Below the pieces are notes generated by a model. That model was not told the origin of the DNA and made no database searches. It was given only the letters and a program-made list of their open reading frames with translations. From Curvibacter microcysteis (GTDB lineage Bacteria > Pseudomonadota > Gammaproteobacteria > Burkholderiales > Burkholderiaceae_C): a stretch of 64,000 bases of DNA. The stretch covers positions 62,001-126,000 of the forward strand of contig NZ_JAQSIO010000003.1 of assembly GCF_028649455.1 (NCBI RefSeq), given 5' to 3'. Shown piece by piece: positions 56,165 to 64,000 of this stretch. Position numbers and translations under genes: made by a program. Numbering within the stretch: the first letter of the stretch is position 1; each line of letters starts with the position of its first letter.

Positions 56165-57364
56165 ATGCACCGACGTGCTCTCATCGGCCTGCCCGCGCTC
56201 GCCGCCCTGGTTTGCAGCGCCTTCAGCGTCAGCCCGGCCTTGAGCCAGACGGGCGACATCCGCATCGCCCACATTTACAGCAAGACCGGTCCGCTCGAAG
56301 CCTATGGCAAGCAGACCCAGACCGGCTTCCTGATGGGCCTGGAGTACGCCACGGGCGGCACCATGGCGGTCAATGGCCGCAAGATCGTGGTGCTGGAGAA
56401 GGACGACCAGGGCAAGCCTGACCTGGGCAAGTCGCTGCTGGCCTCGGCCTACTCCGACGACAAGGCTGACCTGGCCGTGGGCCCGACCTCCTCGGGCGTG
56501 GCGCTGGCCCTGCTGCCAGTGGCCGAAGAGTACAAAAAGATCCTGATCGTCGAGCCCGCCGTGGCCGACAGCATCACCGGTGACAAGTGGAACAAGTACA
56601 TCTTCCGCACCGGCCGCAACAGCTCGCAAGATGCCATCTCCAACGCCGTGGCCCTCGACAAGCCCGGCGTCACCATCGCCACCCTGGCGCAGGACTATGC
56701 CTTTGGCCGCGATGGCGTGAAGGCCTTCAAGGACGCCCTGAAGAACGCCAAGCTGGTGCACGAAGAGTACCTGCCCACCAGCACCACCGACTTCACCGCC
56801 GGGGCCCAGCGCCTGATCGACAAGCTCAAGGACCAACCGGGCCGCAAGGTGATCTTTGTGATCTGGGCCGGCGCGGGCAACCCCTTCAAGATCGCCGACC
56901 TGGACCTCAAGCGCTACAACATCGAGATCGCCACCGGCGGCAACATCCTGCCCGCCATGGCCGCCTACAAGAACTTCCCCGGCATGGAAGGCGCGACCTA
57001 CTACTACTTTGGCATCCCGAAGAACCCGGTCAATGAAGCGCTGGTGGCCCAACACTACAAGCAGTTCAAGACCCCGCCGGACTTCTTCACGGCCGGCGGC
57101 TTCTCGTCGGCCATGGCCGTGGTGACCGCGCTCAAGAAGACCAATGGCGAGACCGGCACCAACAAGCTGATCAAGGCCATGGAAGGCATGAGCTTTGACA
57201 CCCCCAAGGGCAAGATGACCTTCCGTGCTGAAGACCACCAGGCCATGCAAAGCATGTACCACTTCAAGATCAAGGCCGACCCGGCGTTTGCCTGGGGGGT
57301 GCCCGAGCTGGTGCGTGAGATCAAGCCCGAAGAAATGAACGTGCCCATCCGCAACAAGCGCTGA
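56165..57364 (+). CDS. ABC transporter substrate-binding protein (Liv type)
   Basis: 399 aa periplasmic binding protein of the LivJ fold. The signal peptide ends at PALSQ, followed by DIRIAHIYSKTGPLEAYGKQTQTGF. TLAQDYAFGRDGVKAFKDAL and the two-lobe pattern are typical. CAGGAGACCTCC precedes the ATG at 56165. It is the first gene behind the sigma-54 promoter and is followed by two ATPases and two permeases. Sigma-54 control and the downstream 3-hydroxybutyrate-oligomer hydrolase suggest a carboxylate or hydroxy-acid ligand and not an amino acid; this is inferred. Confidence 0.92.
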   Translation: MHRRALIGLPALAALVCSAFSVSPALSQTGDIRIAHIYSKTGPLEAYGKQTQTGFLMGLEYATGGTMAVNGRKIVVLEKDDQGKPDLGKSLLASAYSDDKADLAVGPTSSGVALALLPVAEEYKKILIVEPAVADSITGDKWNKYIFRTGRNSSQDAISNAVALDKPGVTIATLAQDYAFGRDGVKAFKDALKNAKLVHEEYLPTSTTDFTAGAQRLIDKLKDQPGRKVIFVIWAGAGNPFKIADLDLKRYNIEIATGGNILPAMAAYKNFPGMEGATYYYFGIPKNPVNEALVAQHYKQFKTPPDFFTAGGFSSAMAVVTALKKTNGETGTNKLIKAMEGMSFDTPKGKMTFRAEDHQAMQSMYHFKIKADPAFAWGVPELVREIKPEEMNVPIRNKR

Positions 57365-57382
57365 GCACCCGCTCTGCCAGCT

Positions 57383-57400
57383 CGCCGGGCGGTGCCCGGC
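57383..57400 (+). terminator. Hairpin between the binding-protein gene and the transporter genes
   Basis: GCCGGGC-GGT-GCCCGGC is a perfect 7-bp stem (8 with the flanking C/G pair) 20 bp after the binding-protein stop. Without a T-run it probably acts as an attenuator or RNA-stabilising stem that keeps binding protein more abundant than membrane subunits. Confidence 0.5.
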
Positions 57401-57499
57401 GGGCTTGGCACCAGCCGCTGCGCGCATGGCACCGCCGTCCGCGCCCTCCCTGTCCCGCAACACCGCCCGCGTCCCGGGCGGGTTCAGGTACCACGCTCC

Positions 57500-58264
57500 A
57501 TGCTGCAAACCCAAGACCTCACGGTCCGCTTTGGCGGACACGTGGCGGTGAATGCCGTCTCGTGCAGTTTCGCACCCGGCACCTTGACCGCCATCGTCGG
57601 CCCCAATGGGGCGGGCAAAACCACGTTTTTCAACCTGGTGTCGGGCCAGATCCCGGCCAGCAGTGGCACGGTCCACCTCAACGGGGTGGACTTGAGCCAG
57701 GCCCCGGTGTCGGCGCGCACCCGTGCGGGTTTGGGCCGGGCCTTCCAGCTGACCAACCTGTTTCCGCACCTGAGCGTGCTGGAGAACGTGCGCCTGGCTG
57801 TGCAGGCCATGCGCTCCGGCGCGCACTGGCATGGTTTGAACCTGTGGAGCATCTGGAGCGACCACCGCGCGCTGACCGAGCGCGCGCTGGAGATCCTGCA
57901 CACCGTGGCCATGCAGCACCAGCAGGCGGTGCAGGTGGCCAGCCTGCCACACGGTGACCAGCGCAAGCTGGAGGTGGCCTTGTTGATGGCGCTGGAGCCG
58001 CAGGTCTTCATGTTCGACGAGCCCACGGCTGGCATGAGCCACGACGAGGCGCCGGTGATCCTGAACCTGATCCGCGAGCTGAAAAAAGACAAGCGCAAGA
58101 CCATCCTGCTGGTCGAGCACAAGATGGACGTGGTGCGCGAGCTGGCCGACCGCATCATCGTGCTGCACAACGGCACCCTGGTGGCCGATGGCGACCCGGC
58201 CACGGTGATTGCCCTGCCCGTGGTGCAAGAGGCCTACCTCGGCGTGGCCAAGGAGGCGGCATGA
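57500..58264 (+). CDS. livG: ABC transporter ATP-binding protein, LivG type
   Basis: 254 aa ATPase subunit. It has Walker A GPNGAGKTT, a signature region SLPHGDQRKLEVA (the usual LSxGQ altered to LPHGD, as in other LivG-type subunits) and Walker B VFMFDEPTAGM. It includes the ~25-residue insertion after the Q-loop typical of LivG. The ATG at 57500 is chosen because the fold begins MLQTQDLTVRFGG; the 108 bp upstream in frame are leader. It overlaps the next ATPase gene by 4 bp. Confidence 0.92.
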   Translation: MLQTQDLTVRFGGHVAVNAVSCSFAPGTLTAIVGPNGAGKTTFFNLVSGQIPASSGTVHLNGVDLSQAPVSARTRAGLGRAFQLTNLFPHLSVLENVRLAVQAMRSGAHWHGLNLWSIWSDHRALTERALEILHTVAMQHQQAVQVASLPHGDQRKLEVALLMALEPQVFMFDEPTAGMSHDEAPVILNLIRELKKDKRKTILLVEHKMDVVRELADRIIVLHNGTLVADGDPATVIALPVVQEAYLGVAKEAA

Positions 58265-59004
58265 GTCCCACCGCCTCCCATTCCAAGAACCTGTTGACCT
58301 TGCAGGGCGTGCACACCCACATCGGGGCGTACCACATCCTGCACGGCGTGGACCTGGTGGTGCCGCGCGGCGAACTGACCCTGCTGCTGGGGCGCAACGG
58401 CGCGGGCAAGACCACCACGCTGCGCACCATCATGGGCCTGTGGCAGGCCTCGCAAGGCAGCCTGCAATTCGACGGGCGCGACATCAGCCGCCTGCACACA
58501 CCGCAGATCGCAGGCCTGGACATCGCCTACGTGCCTGAGAACATGGGCATCTTCGCGGACCTCACGGTCAAAGAGAACATGCTGCTGGCGGCGCGCCAGG
58601 CGCGCACCGTGGCCCAGATCGACGAGGCCCGGCTGCAGTGGATTTTTGGCCTGTTCCCGGCGGTGCAGAAGTTCTGGAACCACCCGGCGGGCAAGCTGTC
58701 GGGCGGGCAAAAACAGATGTTGGCGGTGTCGCGCGCCATCGTCGAGCCGCGCCAGCTGCTGATCATCGACGAGCCCAGCAAGGGCCTGGCGCCGGTGATG
58801 ATCAACAACATGATCGATGCCTTCGCCCAGCTCAAGGCGAGCGGCGTGACCATTTTGCTGGTCGAACAAAACATCCACTTCGCCAAACGCCTGGGTGACA
58901 GCGTGGCGGTGATGGACAACGGCCGCGTGGTCCATGCCGGGCGCATGGCCGAGTTGGCCGAAGACGAGGCATTGCAGCGTTCGCTGCTGGGGTTGGCGCT
59001 ATGA
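58261..59004 (+). CDS. livF: ABC transporter ATP-binding protein, LivF type
   Basis: 247 aa second ATPase subunit. Walker A is GRNGAGKTT, the signature LSGGQKQMLAVSRAI, Walker B LLIIDEPSKGLAP, and the switch histidine region is EQNIHFAKRL. It forms a heterodimer with the LivG-type ATPase to power import. It overlaps both neighbours by 4 bp, showing tight translational coupling within the operon. Confidence 0.93.
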   Translation: MSPTASHSKNLLTLQGVHTHIGAYHILHGVDLVVPRGELTLLLGRNGAGKTTTLRTIMGLWQASQGSLQFDGRDISRLHTPQIAGLDIAYVPENMGIFADLTVKENMLLAARQARTVAQIDEARLQWIFGLFPAVQKFWNHPAGKLSGGQKQMLAVSRAIVEPRQLLIIDEPSKGLAPVMINNMIDAFAQLKASGVTILLVEQNIHFAKRLGDSVAVMDNGRVVHAGRMAELAEDEALQRSLLGLAL

Positions 59005-59984
59005 ATTTCAAAGAACTGGACTGGAAGCCGCTGGCCCTGGTGCCGCTGCTGGCCTTGATCGCCTTGCCCCTGGTGGGCTCGGGCTCGACCTGGCTGACCC
59101 TGACCGTGGCCGGCCTGGCCATGGGCATGATTGTGTTCATCATCGCCTCGGGCCTGACCCTGGTGTTCGGGCTGATGGATGTGCTGAACTTTGGCCACGG
59201 TGTGTTCATTGCGCTGGGCGCTTTTGTCGCCACCAGCGTGCTGGGCGCGATGAGCGACTGGACCCAATCGGCCGAGCTGTGGCGCAACCTGGTGGCGGTG
59301 TTCCCGGCCATGCTGATCGCCATGGCGGTGTCGGGCGCGCTGGGCCTGGCGTTTGAGCGCTACATCGTGCGCCCGGTGTACGGCCAGCACCTGAAGCAGA
59401 TCCTGATCACCATGGGCGGCATGATCATTGGCGAAGAGCTGATCAAGGTGATCTGGGGCCCGCAGCAGATCCCGCTGCCGCTGCCCGAAGGCATGCGCGG
59501 TGCCTGGCTGTGGGGCGACGCGGCCATCGAGCGCTACCGCGTGGTGGCGGTGGTGGTGGGCCTGCTGGTGTTTGGCGTGCTGGCCTACACCTTGAACCGC
59601 ACCAAGATTGGCCTGCTGATCCGCGCCGGCGTGCAAGACCGCGAGATGGTCGAGTCGCTGGGCTACCGCATCCGGCGCCTGTTTGTCGGCGTCTTCGTGG
59701 TGGGCAGTGCGCTGGCCGGCCTGGGCGGCGTGATGTGGGGCCTGTACCAGCAAAACGTGGTGCCGCAGATGGGCGCACAGGTCAATGTGCTGATCTTCAT
59801 CGTGATCATCATCGGCGGCCTGGGCTCCACCGGTGGGGCCCTGATTGGCGCGCTGCTGGTCGGCTTGATGGCCAACTACACCGGCTTTTTGCTGCCCAAG
59901 CTGGCCCTGTTCTCCAACATCGCCCTGATGGTGGCGGTGCTGCTGTGGCGCCCGCAAGGCGTCTACCCGGTGACCAACCGCTGA
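59001..59984 (+). CDS. livH: Branched-chain-type ABC transporter permease, LivH type
   Basis: 327 aa permease with about eight helices. GLTLVFGLMDVLNFGHGVFIALGAF near residue 50 is the LivH signature. GVQDREMVESLGYRIRRLF is the cytoplasmic coupling loop that contacts the ATPase. IIGGLGSTGGALIGALLVGL lies near the end. It overlaps livF by 4 bp and is followed by livM after 10 bp. Confidence 0.93.
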   Translation: MNFKELDWKPLALVPLLALIALPLVGSGSTWLTLTVAGLAMGMIVFIIASGLTLVFGLMDVLNFGHGVFIALGAFVATSVLGAMSDWTQSAELWRNLVAVFPAMLIAMAVSGALGLAFERYIVRPVYGQHLKQILITMGGMIIGEELIKVIWGPQQIPLPLPEGMRGAWLWGDAAIERYRVVAVVVGLLVFGVLAYTLNRTKIGLLIRAGVQDREMVESLGYRIRRLFVGVFVVGSALAGLGGVMWGLYQQNVVPQMGAQVNVLIFIVIIIGGLGSTGGALIGALLVGLMANYTGFLLPKLALFSNIALMVAVLLWRPQGVYPVTNR

Positions 59985-59994
59985 GGCCCCGACC

Positions 59995-61077
59995 ATGTTG
60001 ACTCGACTGATTTCGCACGACCTGCCGCGCAGCAAGTGGCTCGCGGCCCTGTTGCTGGGCCTGTTGCTGGCCTTGGCCTTCGCGCCCTTCATCTTTCCGG
60101 GCATCAAGGCGCTGAATGTGGCGGCCAAGGTGCTGGTGTTTGTGGTGCTGGTGGCCAGCTTTGATTTGCTGCTGGGCTACACCGGCATCGTGAGCTTTGC
60201 CCACACCATGTTCTTTGGCATTGGGGCCTACGGCATTGCCATTGCCACCACGCGCCTGGGGCCGACCTGGGAGGCGCTGGCCGTGGGCCTGGGGGCCTCG
60301 CTCTTGCTGTCGCTGCTGCTGTCGCTGGCGGTGGGCCTGTTCTCGCTGCGGGTGCGCGCCATCTTCTTTGCCATGATCACGCTGGCCGTGGCCTCGGCTT
60401 TCCAGACCCTGGCCTCGCAGCTGTCCGAGCTGACCGGGGGCGAGGACGGCCTGACCTTCAAGGTGCCCGAGGTGTTGTCGCCCAGCTTCGAGTGGGCCGA
60501 GGAGCCTTTCCTGGGCGTCTCGCTGGATGGCCGGCTGATCTGCTACTACCTCTTGTTCGTGCTCGCGGTGACGCTGCTGCTGGCCTTGCTGCGCATCGTC
60601 AACTCGCCTTTTGGCCGCGTGCTGCAGGCGATCCGCGAAAACGAGTTCCGCGCCGAGGCGATTGGCTACCGCGTGGTGGTGTTCCGCACCGTCTCGAGCA
60701 TGTTGTCGGCGCTGTTCGCCTGCCTCGCCGGTGCCATGCTGGCGCTTTGGCTGCGCTACAACGGGCCGGACACCTCGCTGTCTTTCGAGCTGATGCTGGA
60801 CGTGCTGCTGATCGTGGTGATTGGCGGCATGGGCACCATTTACGGCGCGGCCATCGGTTCAGCCCTGTTCCTGGTGGCGCAAAGCTACCTGCAGGACTTG
60901 CTGCGCTGGGGCAGCGAGGCCACGGCCAGCCTGCCCTGGTTGTCGTCCCTGTTGTCGCCCGACCGTTGGCTGCTCTGGCTGGGCTTGTTGTTTGTGCTGT
61001 CGGTGTACTACTTCCCGACCGGTGTGGTGGGGCGGCTGCGGGCCGCCCGTGAGAACAAGCAGGCGGCGGGCCACTGA
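59995..61077 (+). CDS. livM: Branched-chain-type ABC transporter permease, LivM type
   Basis: 360 aa permease. After a basic N-terminus the helices begin at about residue 15. LLLGYTGIVSFAHTMFFGIGAYG is the LivM counterpart of the LivH signature, and QAIRENEFRAEAIGYRVVVFR is the coupling loop. VIGGMGTIYGAAIGSALF is near the end. It completes the importer begun at 56165. An imperfect hairpin and 97 bp separate it from the oligomer hydrolase gene. Confidence 0.93.
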   Translation: MLTRLISHDLPRSKWLAALLLGLLLALAFAPFIFPGIKALNVAAKVLVFVVLVASFDLLLGYTGIVSFAHTMFFGIGAYGIAIATTRLGPTWEALAVGLGASLLLSLLLSLAVGLFSLRVRAIFFAMITLAVASAFQTLASQLSELTGGEDGLTFKVPEVLSPSFEWAEEPFLGVSLDGRLICYYLLFVLAVTLLLALLRIVNSPFGRVLQAIRENEFRAEAIGYRVVVFRTVSSMLSALFACLAGAMLALWLRYNGPDTSLSFELMLDVLLIVVIGGMGTIYGAAIGSALFLVAQSYLQDLLRWGSEATASLPWLSSLLSPDRWLLWLGLLFVLSVYYFPTGVVGRLRAARENKQAAGH

Positions 61078-61109
61078 GCGATCGGCCCGCGCTGTGTCCG
61101 TGTCCCGGA

Positions 61110-61130
61110 CCCAGGCCCTGGCGGCCTGGG
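61110..61130 (+). terminator. Hairpin between livM and the oligomer hydrolase gene
   Basis: CCCAGGCC-CTGGC-GGCCTGGG is a perfect 8-bp stem with a 5-nt loop. No T-run follows, so read-through into the hydrolase gene is likely. Confidence 0.45.
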
Positions 61131-61174
61131 CCGCGATGAGTGTGTCGTGACAAGAACTTCCAGGAGACAAAACC

Positions 61175-63289
61175 ATGCGATTTCCTCTCACCGCCCTGGC
61201 TTCGGCCATGGCCCTGGGCCTGACGGCCTGCGGCAGCGACGGCAACGGTCCAGTCAATGAAAAGCCCAGCTTCCTGGGCGTGGTCAGCAGCGTCGAGTAC
61301 GACGGCGTCAGCAACGACTTGTTGAGCGCAGGCCTGGGCAAGAGCGGCCTGCAAAGCGCTGTGCCGCCCAGTTACGCCAACCCGCTCCAACCCACCGCCG
61401 CCGAGCTGCGCCGTGCGGCCATCTACAACAGCTACCGGGGGCTGGTCGACACCACGGCCGCAGGCGGCTACGGCACGTTTTATGGGCCCAATGTCACCGC
61501 GTCCGGCAGTGTGACCACGGGGGAGGGCCTGATCGCAGGCGGTGAATACACCGCTTTCAGCGACGACGGCAGCGGCCTGCAAAACGTCACGTTGGTGGTG
61601 CAGGTGCCCGCGACCTTTGACCGCGACAACCCCTGCATCGTGACGGCCACGTCCTCAGGCTCGCGCGGCGTTTACGGCGCCATCAGCACCGGTGAATGGG
61701 GCTTGAAGAAGGGCTGTGCCGTGGCTTACACCGACAAGGGCACGGGCAGTGCCGGCCATGACCTGGCCAGCGACACCGTGCCCCTGATCGATGGCACCCG
61801 GGCCACCCGCAGTGCGGCCGGCAGTGGCGCACAGTTCAAGGCGCCCTTGTCCGCCAGCGAGCTGCAGAGCCTGAACGCCAGCACGCCGAACCGCCTGGCC
61901 TTCAAGCACGCGCACTCGCAGCGCAATCCTGAAAAAGACTGGGGCCAGTACACCCTGCAAGCGGTCGAGTTTGCTTTTTATGTGCTGAACCAGCGCCTGG
62001 GCGCTGACCTGGGTGGCGGCCAGCGCAGCCGGGCCTTCTTTCCGGACAACACCTTGGTGATCGCCTCCAGCGTGTCCAACGGCGGCGGCGCAGCCATTGC
62101 GGCATTGGAGCAAGACAGCAAGGGCTTGATCGACGGTCTGGCCGTGGGCGAGCCCGCCATCGAAATGCCGCGCAATGCCAATGTGGTGGTCAAGCGCGGC
62201 TCGGCAGTGCAGGGCGTGAACTCGCGCACTTTGCTCGACTTCACCACCCACGCCCACCTGTACTCGGCCTGCGCCGCGCTCGCCCCCGAGATGGTCGGCA
62301 CGCCCTTCCAGGCCACTTACGCTTTGCCTGCGGTCTACGGCGTCCTGGCGACCAACCGTTGCAGCTCGCTGAAGGCGCGCGGCCTGCTCAACGCCACGAC
62401 CACCGCCGCCCAGGCCAGCGAGTCCTGGCAGCGTCTGCGCGACTACGGCTGGGAGCCCGAGGCCGGCAGCCAGATCGCCACCTTGGCCGGTTTTGAAGTG
62501 GCGCCCGCCGTGGCAGTGACCTTTGCCAACGCCTTGGGCCGTTTTGGCGTGCAGGACCACCTGTGCGGCTACAGCTTTGCCGCCACCACGGCGGCGGGCG
62601 TGCCCACGGCGATGAGCGCTGCCGCGCTGGCGCCGATGTACGCCACCGGCAACGGTGTGCCCCCTTCGGCCGGCGTGCAACTGGTGAACAACAAGGCCCC
62701 CACGGGCGCTGTGCGTGATCTGTTCTCGACCTCGCCCAGCACGGGCTTGGCGGACATGAACATCGACGGCGCCAGCTGCCTGCGCAGCCTGGTCACCGGC
62801 GTCGATGCCGCGGCCCAGCGCGTCAATGCGGGCATTGACGAAACCCGCCGCAGCGGCAACCTGCGTGGCAAGCCTGCCGTGATCGTGCATGGCCGCTCTG
62901 ACCCACTGCTGCCGGTCAACCACACCTCGCGCCCTTACTTGGCGCTCAACAAGGTGGTGGAAGGCGCCAACAGCCAGCTCAGCTACCTCGAGGTGACCAA
63001 CGCCCAGCACTTTGATGGCTTCATTGGCCTGCCCACGGTGCTGCCGGGTTACGACAGCCGTTTCGTGCCGCTGCACCTGTACCTGAACCGGGCGTTGGAT
63101 TCGGTCTATGCCAAGCTGAAGAACGGCACGGCCCTGCCGCCGTCCCAGGTGGTGCGCACCACGCCACGGGGCGGCACCGCGGGCGCCGCGCCAGCGCTGA
63201 GCGCCGCCAACGTGCCGGCCCCCCAGGCCGTGCCAGCCGAGGCGGACCGCATTGCCCTGAGCGGCAACACGGTGACCATTCCCGATTGA
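61175..63289 (+). CDS. D-(-)-3-hydroxybutyrate oligomer hydrolase, lipoprotein
   Basis: 704 aa, the usual length of the 3HB-oligomer hydrolase family, which splits soluble oligomers of 3-hydroxybutyrate released from PHB. The N-terminus MRFPLTALASAMALGLTACGSDG is a lipoprotein signal with the lipobox LTAC, so the enzyme is membrane-anchored outside the cytoplasm. The likely nucleophile is Ser301 in SVSNGG, preceded by NTLVIASS; a later GRSDPLLPVNHTSRPY and NAQHFDGF give Asp and His candidates. CCAGGAGACAAAACC precedes the ATG. It lies directly behind a Liv-type importer, so liberated monomers or short oligomers may be taken up by that system. Confidence 0.9.
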   Translation: MRFPLTALASAMALGLTACGSDGNGPVNEKPSFLGVVSSVEYDGVSNDLLSAGLGKSGLQSAVPPSYANPLQPTAAELRRAAIYNSYRGLVDTTAAGGYGTFYGPNVTASGSVTTGEGLIAGGEYTAFSDDGSGLQNVTLVVQVPATFDRDNPCIVTATSSGSRGVYGAISTGEWGLKKGCAVAYTDKGTGSAGHDLASDTVPLIDGTRATRSAAGSGAQFKAPLSASELQSLNASTPNRLAFKHAHSQRNPEKDWGQYTLQAVEFAFYVLNQRLGADLGGGQRSRAFFPDNTLVIASSVSNGGGAAIAALEQDSKGLIDGLAVGEPAIEMPRNANVVVKRGSAVQGVNSRTLLDFTTHAHLYSACAALAPEMVGTPFQATYALPAVYGVLATNRCSSLKARGLLNATTTAAQASESWQRLRDYGWEPEAGSQIATLAGFEVAPAVAVTFANALGRFGVQDHLCGYSFAATTAAGVPTAMSAAALAPMYATGNGVPPSAGVQLVNNKAPTGAVRDLFSTSPSTGLADMNIDGASCLRSLVTGVDAAAQRVNAGIDETRRSGNLRGKPAVIVHGRSDPLLPVNHTSRPYLALNKVVEGANSQLSYLEVTNAQHFDGFIGLPTVLPGYDSRFVPLHLYLNRALDSVYAKLKNGTALPPSQVVRTTPRGGTAGAAPALSAANVPAPQAVPAEADRIALSGNTVTIPD

Positions 63290-63316
63290 GTCACCTCGCC
63301 ACGACCATTGACCGAC

Positions 63317-63338
63317 GCGAAGGCCTGCGGGCCTTCGC
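63317..63338 (+). terminator. Hairpin after the oligomer hydrolase gene
   Basis: GCGAAGGCC-TGCG-GGCCTTCGC is a perfect 9-bp stem with a 4-nt loop, 28 bp after the stop. No T-run follows; it may be an intrinsic terminator of partial efficiency. Confidence 0.55.
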
Positions 63339-63357
63339 CTGAACCGGAACCCTGCCC

Positions 63358-64000
63358 ATGTCCCCGTCCTCCCACTACCTCCAATGCGCTGGCCGTGAAA
63401 TCCACTTCACCGAGTGGGGCTCGGCCCAGGCCCCGGCCGTGATCGCCTGGCATGGCCTGGCGCGCACCGGCCGTGACATGGACGAGCTGGCCCAGCACCT
63501 GAGCGCGCGCTACCGCGTGATCTGCCCCGACACCCTGGGGCGCGGCCTGAGCCAGTGGAGCCCCGATCCCGAGCGCGAGTACACCCTGGCCTTCTATGCC
63601 CAGCTGGCGCTGGGCCTGCTGGACGGCCTGGGCTTGCAGCGCGTGCACTGGGTGGGCACCTCCATGGGTGGGGCCATCGGCACGGTCTGCGCGGCAGGCC
63701 GGGTTCAGCCTGGGCTGAAGGGCCGGCTCAAGAGCCTGGTGCTCAATGACAATGCGCCGCAGCTGGCGCAGGCCGCCATCGAGCGCATCCGCTCCTACGC
63801 GGGCCAGCCGCCGGTGTTTGACTCGGTGCTGGCGCTGGAAGCTTTTTTCCGCCAGGTCTACAAGCCCTATGGTTGGCTCAGCGATGCGCAGTGGCGGCGC
63901 CTGACCGAGACCTCCACCCGCCGCCTGCCGGACGGCCGGGTCACGCCGCACTACGACCCCGCCATGGTGATGCAGTTCACCCACCACCCCGACGACTACC
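63358..64000 (+). CDS. Alpha/beta hydrolase, truncated by the window's right edge
   Basis: The reading frame from the ATG at 63358 stays open to the last base, giving 214 residues of a longer protein. VIAWHGLARTGRDMDELAQHL holds the oxyanion-hole HG motif, VICPDTLGRGLSQWS the next strand, and WVGTSMGGAIG the nucleophile elbow with Ser in GTSMGG. The catalytic His would lie beyond the edge. There is no signal peptide, so it is cytoplasmic. It may be a second esterase, for example an intracellular 3HB-dimer or lactone hydrolase, in the same pathway as the lipoprotein hydrolase upstream; this is inferred from position only. Confidence 0.85.
   Translation, partial: MSPSSHYLQCAGREIHFTEWGSAQAPAVIAWHGLARTGRDMDELAQHLSARYRVICPDTLGRGLSQWSPDPEREYTLAFYAQLALGLLDGLGLQRVHWVGTSMGGAIGTVCAAGRVQPGLKGRLKSLVLNDNAPQLAQAAIERIRSYAGQPPVFDSVLALEAFFRQVYKPYGWLSDAQWRRLTETSTRRLPDGRVTPHYDPAMVMQFTHHPDDY

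Noticed and set aside
56012-58228. 738-residue minus-strand frame opposite the binding protein and LivG genes
   Set aside because: It is a mirror of well-supported genes, without motifs or ribosome site; it would also run through the sigma-54 promoter.

Overview
The window is high-GC, gene-dense DNA (roughly two-thirds G+C by eye) with short intergenic gaps. Gene content points to a free-living betaproteobacterium of the Burkholderiales, most likely Comamonadaceae. The reasons are three Bug/TctC-type periplasmic binding proteins, Bordetella/Burkholderia-type trimeric porins, many LysR/AraC/GntR/LacI regulators, several methyl-accepting chemotaxis proteins, and a 3-hydroxybutyrate-oligomer hydrolase. 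The family assignment is inference. I see no tRNA, rRNA, CRISPR array, insertion sequence or phage gene.

Layout. 1-2471: C-terminal end of a PKS/NRPS-like megaenzyme (carrier protein, luciferase-like monooxygenase, thioesterase). 2492-7275: a leftward catabolic operon (2-hydroxyacid dehydrogenase, fumarylacetoacetase-family hydrolase, SDR, Bug binding protein) divergent from a citrate synthase fused to a DNA-binding domain. 7288-14932: two paralogous AraC regulators flanking a chemoreceptor, a tandem-HTH regulator, a second chemoreceptor with an FNR-type box upstream, and a membrane protein with a degenerate GGDEF domain. 14997-20706: IorAB-type molybdenum hydroxylase, convergent with an orphan ABC binding protein and an acyl-CoA ligase. 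21000-28797: Fur-box-led iron island (two TonB receptors, periplasmic esterase, DUF3325/DUF3649-type small membrane proteins, PepSY protein). 28894-35523: porin/LysR pair and a chemotaxis cluster (MCP, CheW, MCP). 35597-42803: LacI regulator, paired palindromic operators and an aldarate operon (enolase-superfamily dehydratase, GarD/UxaA dehydratase, Bug protein, lactonase, GntR). 42807-47085: LysR/EamA pair, acetylpolyamine-amidohydrolase-like enzyme, NlpC/P60 lipoprotein, Hsp15. 47149-53747: complete TctDE two-component system, porin and TctCBA tricarboxylate transporter. 53822-64000: sigma-54 activator, VOC protein, a Liv-type ABC transporter operon, 3-hydroxybutyrate-oligomer hydrolase and a truncated alpha/beta hydrolase.

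The most interesting structure is the right end. A PAS/AAA+/Fis sigma-54 activator sits next to a 302-bp intergenic region. That region carries two identical CTGAAATTCAG palindromes about 90 bp upstream of a near-consensus -24/-12 promoter (TGGCACGCCCTGTGCA), which leads into the ABC transporter genes and then the oligomer hydrolase. This reads as a self-contained sigma-54-controlled system for uptake and hydrolysis of a carboxylate, plausibly 3-hydroxybutyrate or its oligomers. In the same gap, a LexA-type SOS box (CTGT-N8-ACAG) overlaps a promoter facing the VOC gene. Other regulatory finds are a perfect FNR box upstream of a chemoreceptor, two LacI-family operators, a Fur box, a LysR T-N11-A palindrome, and a palindrome in front of the HTH-citrate synthase fusion.
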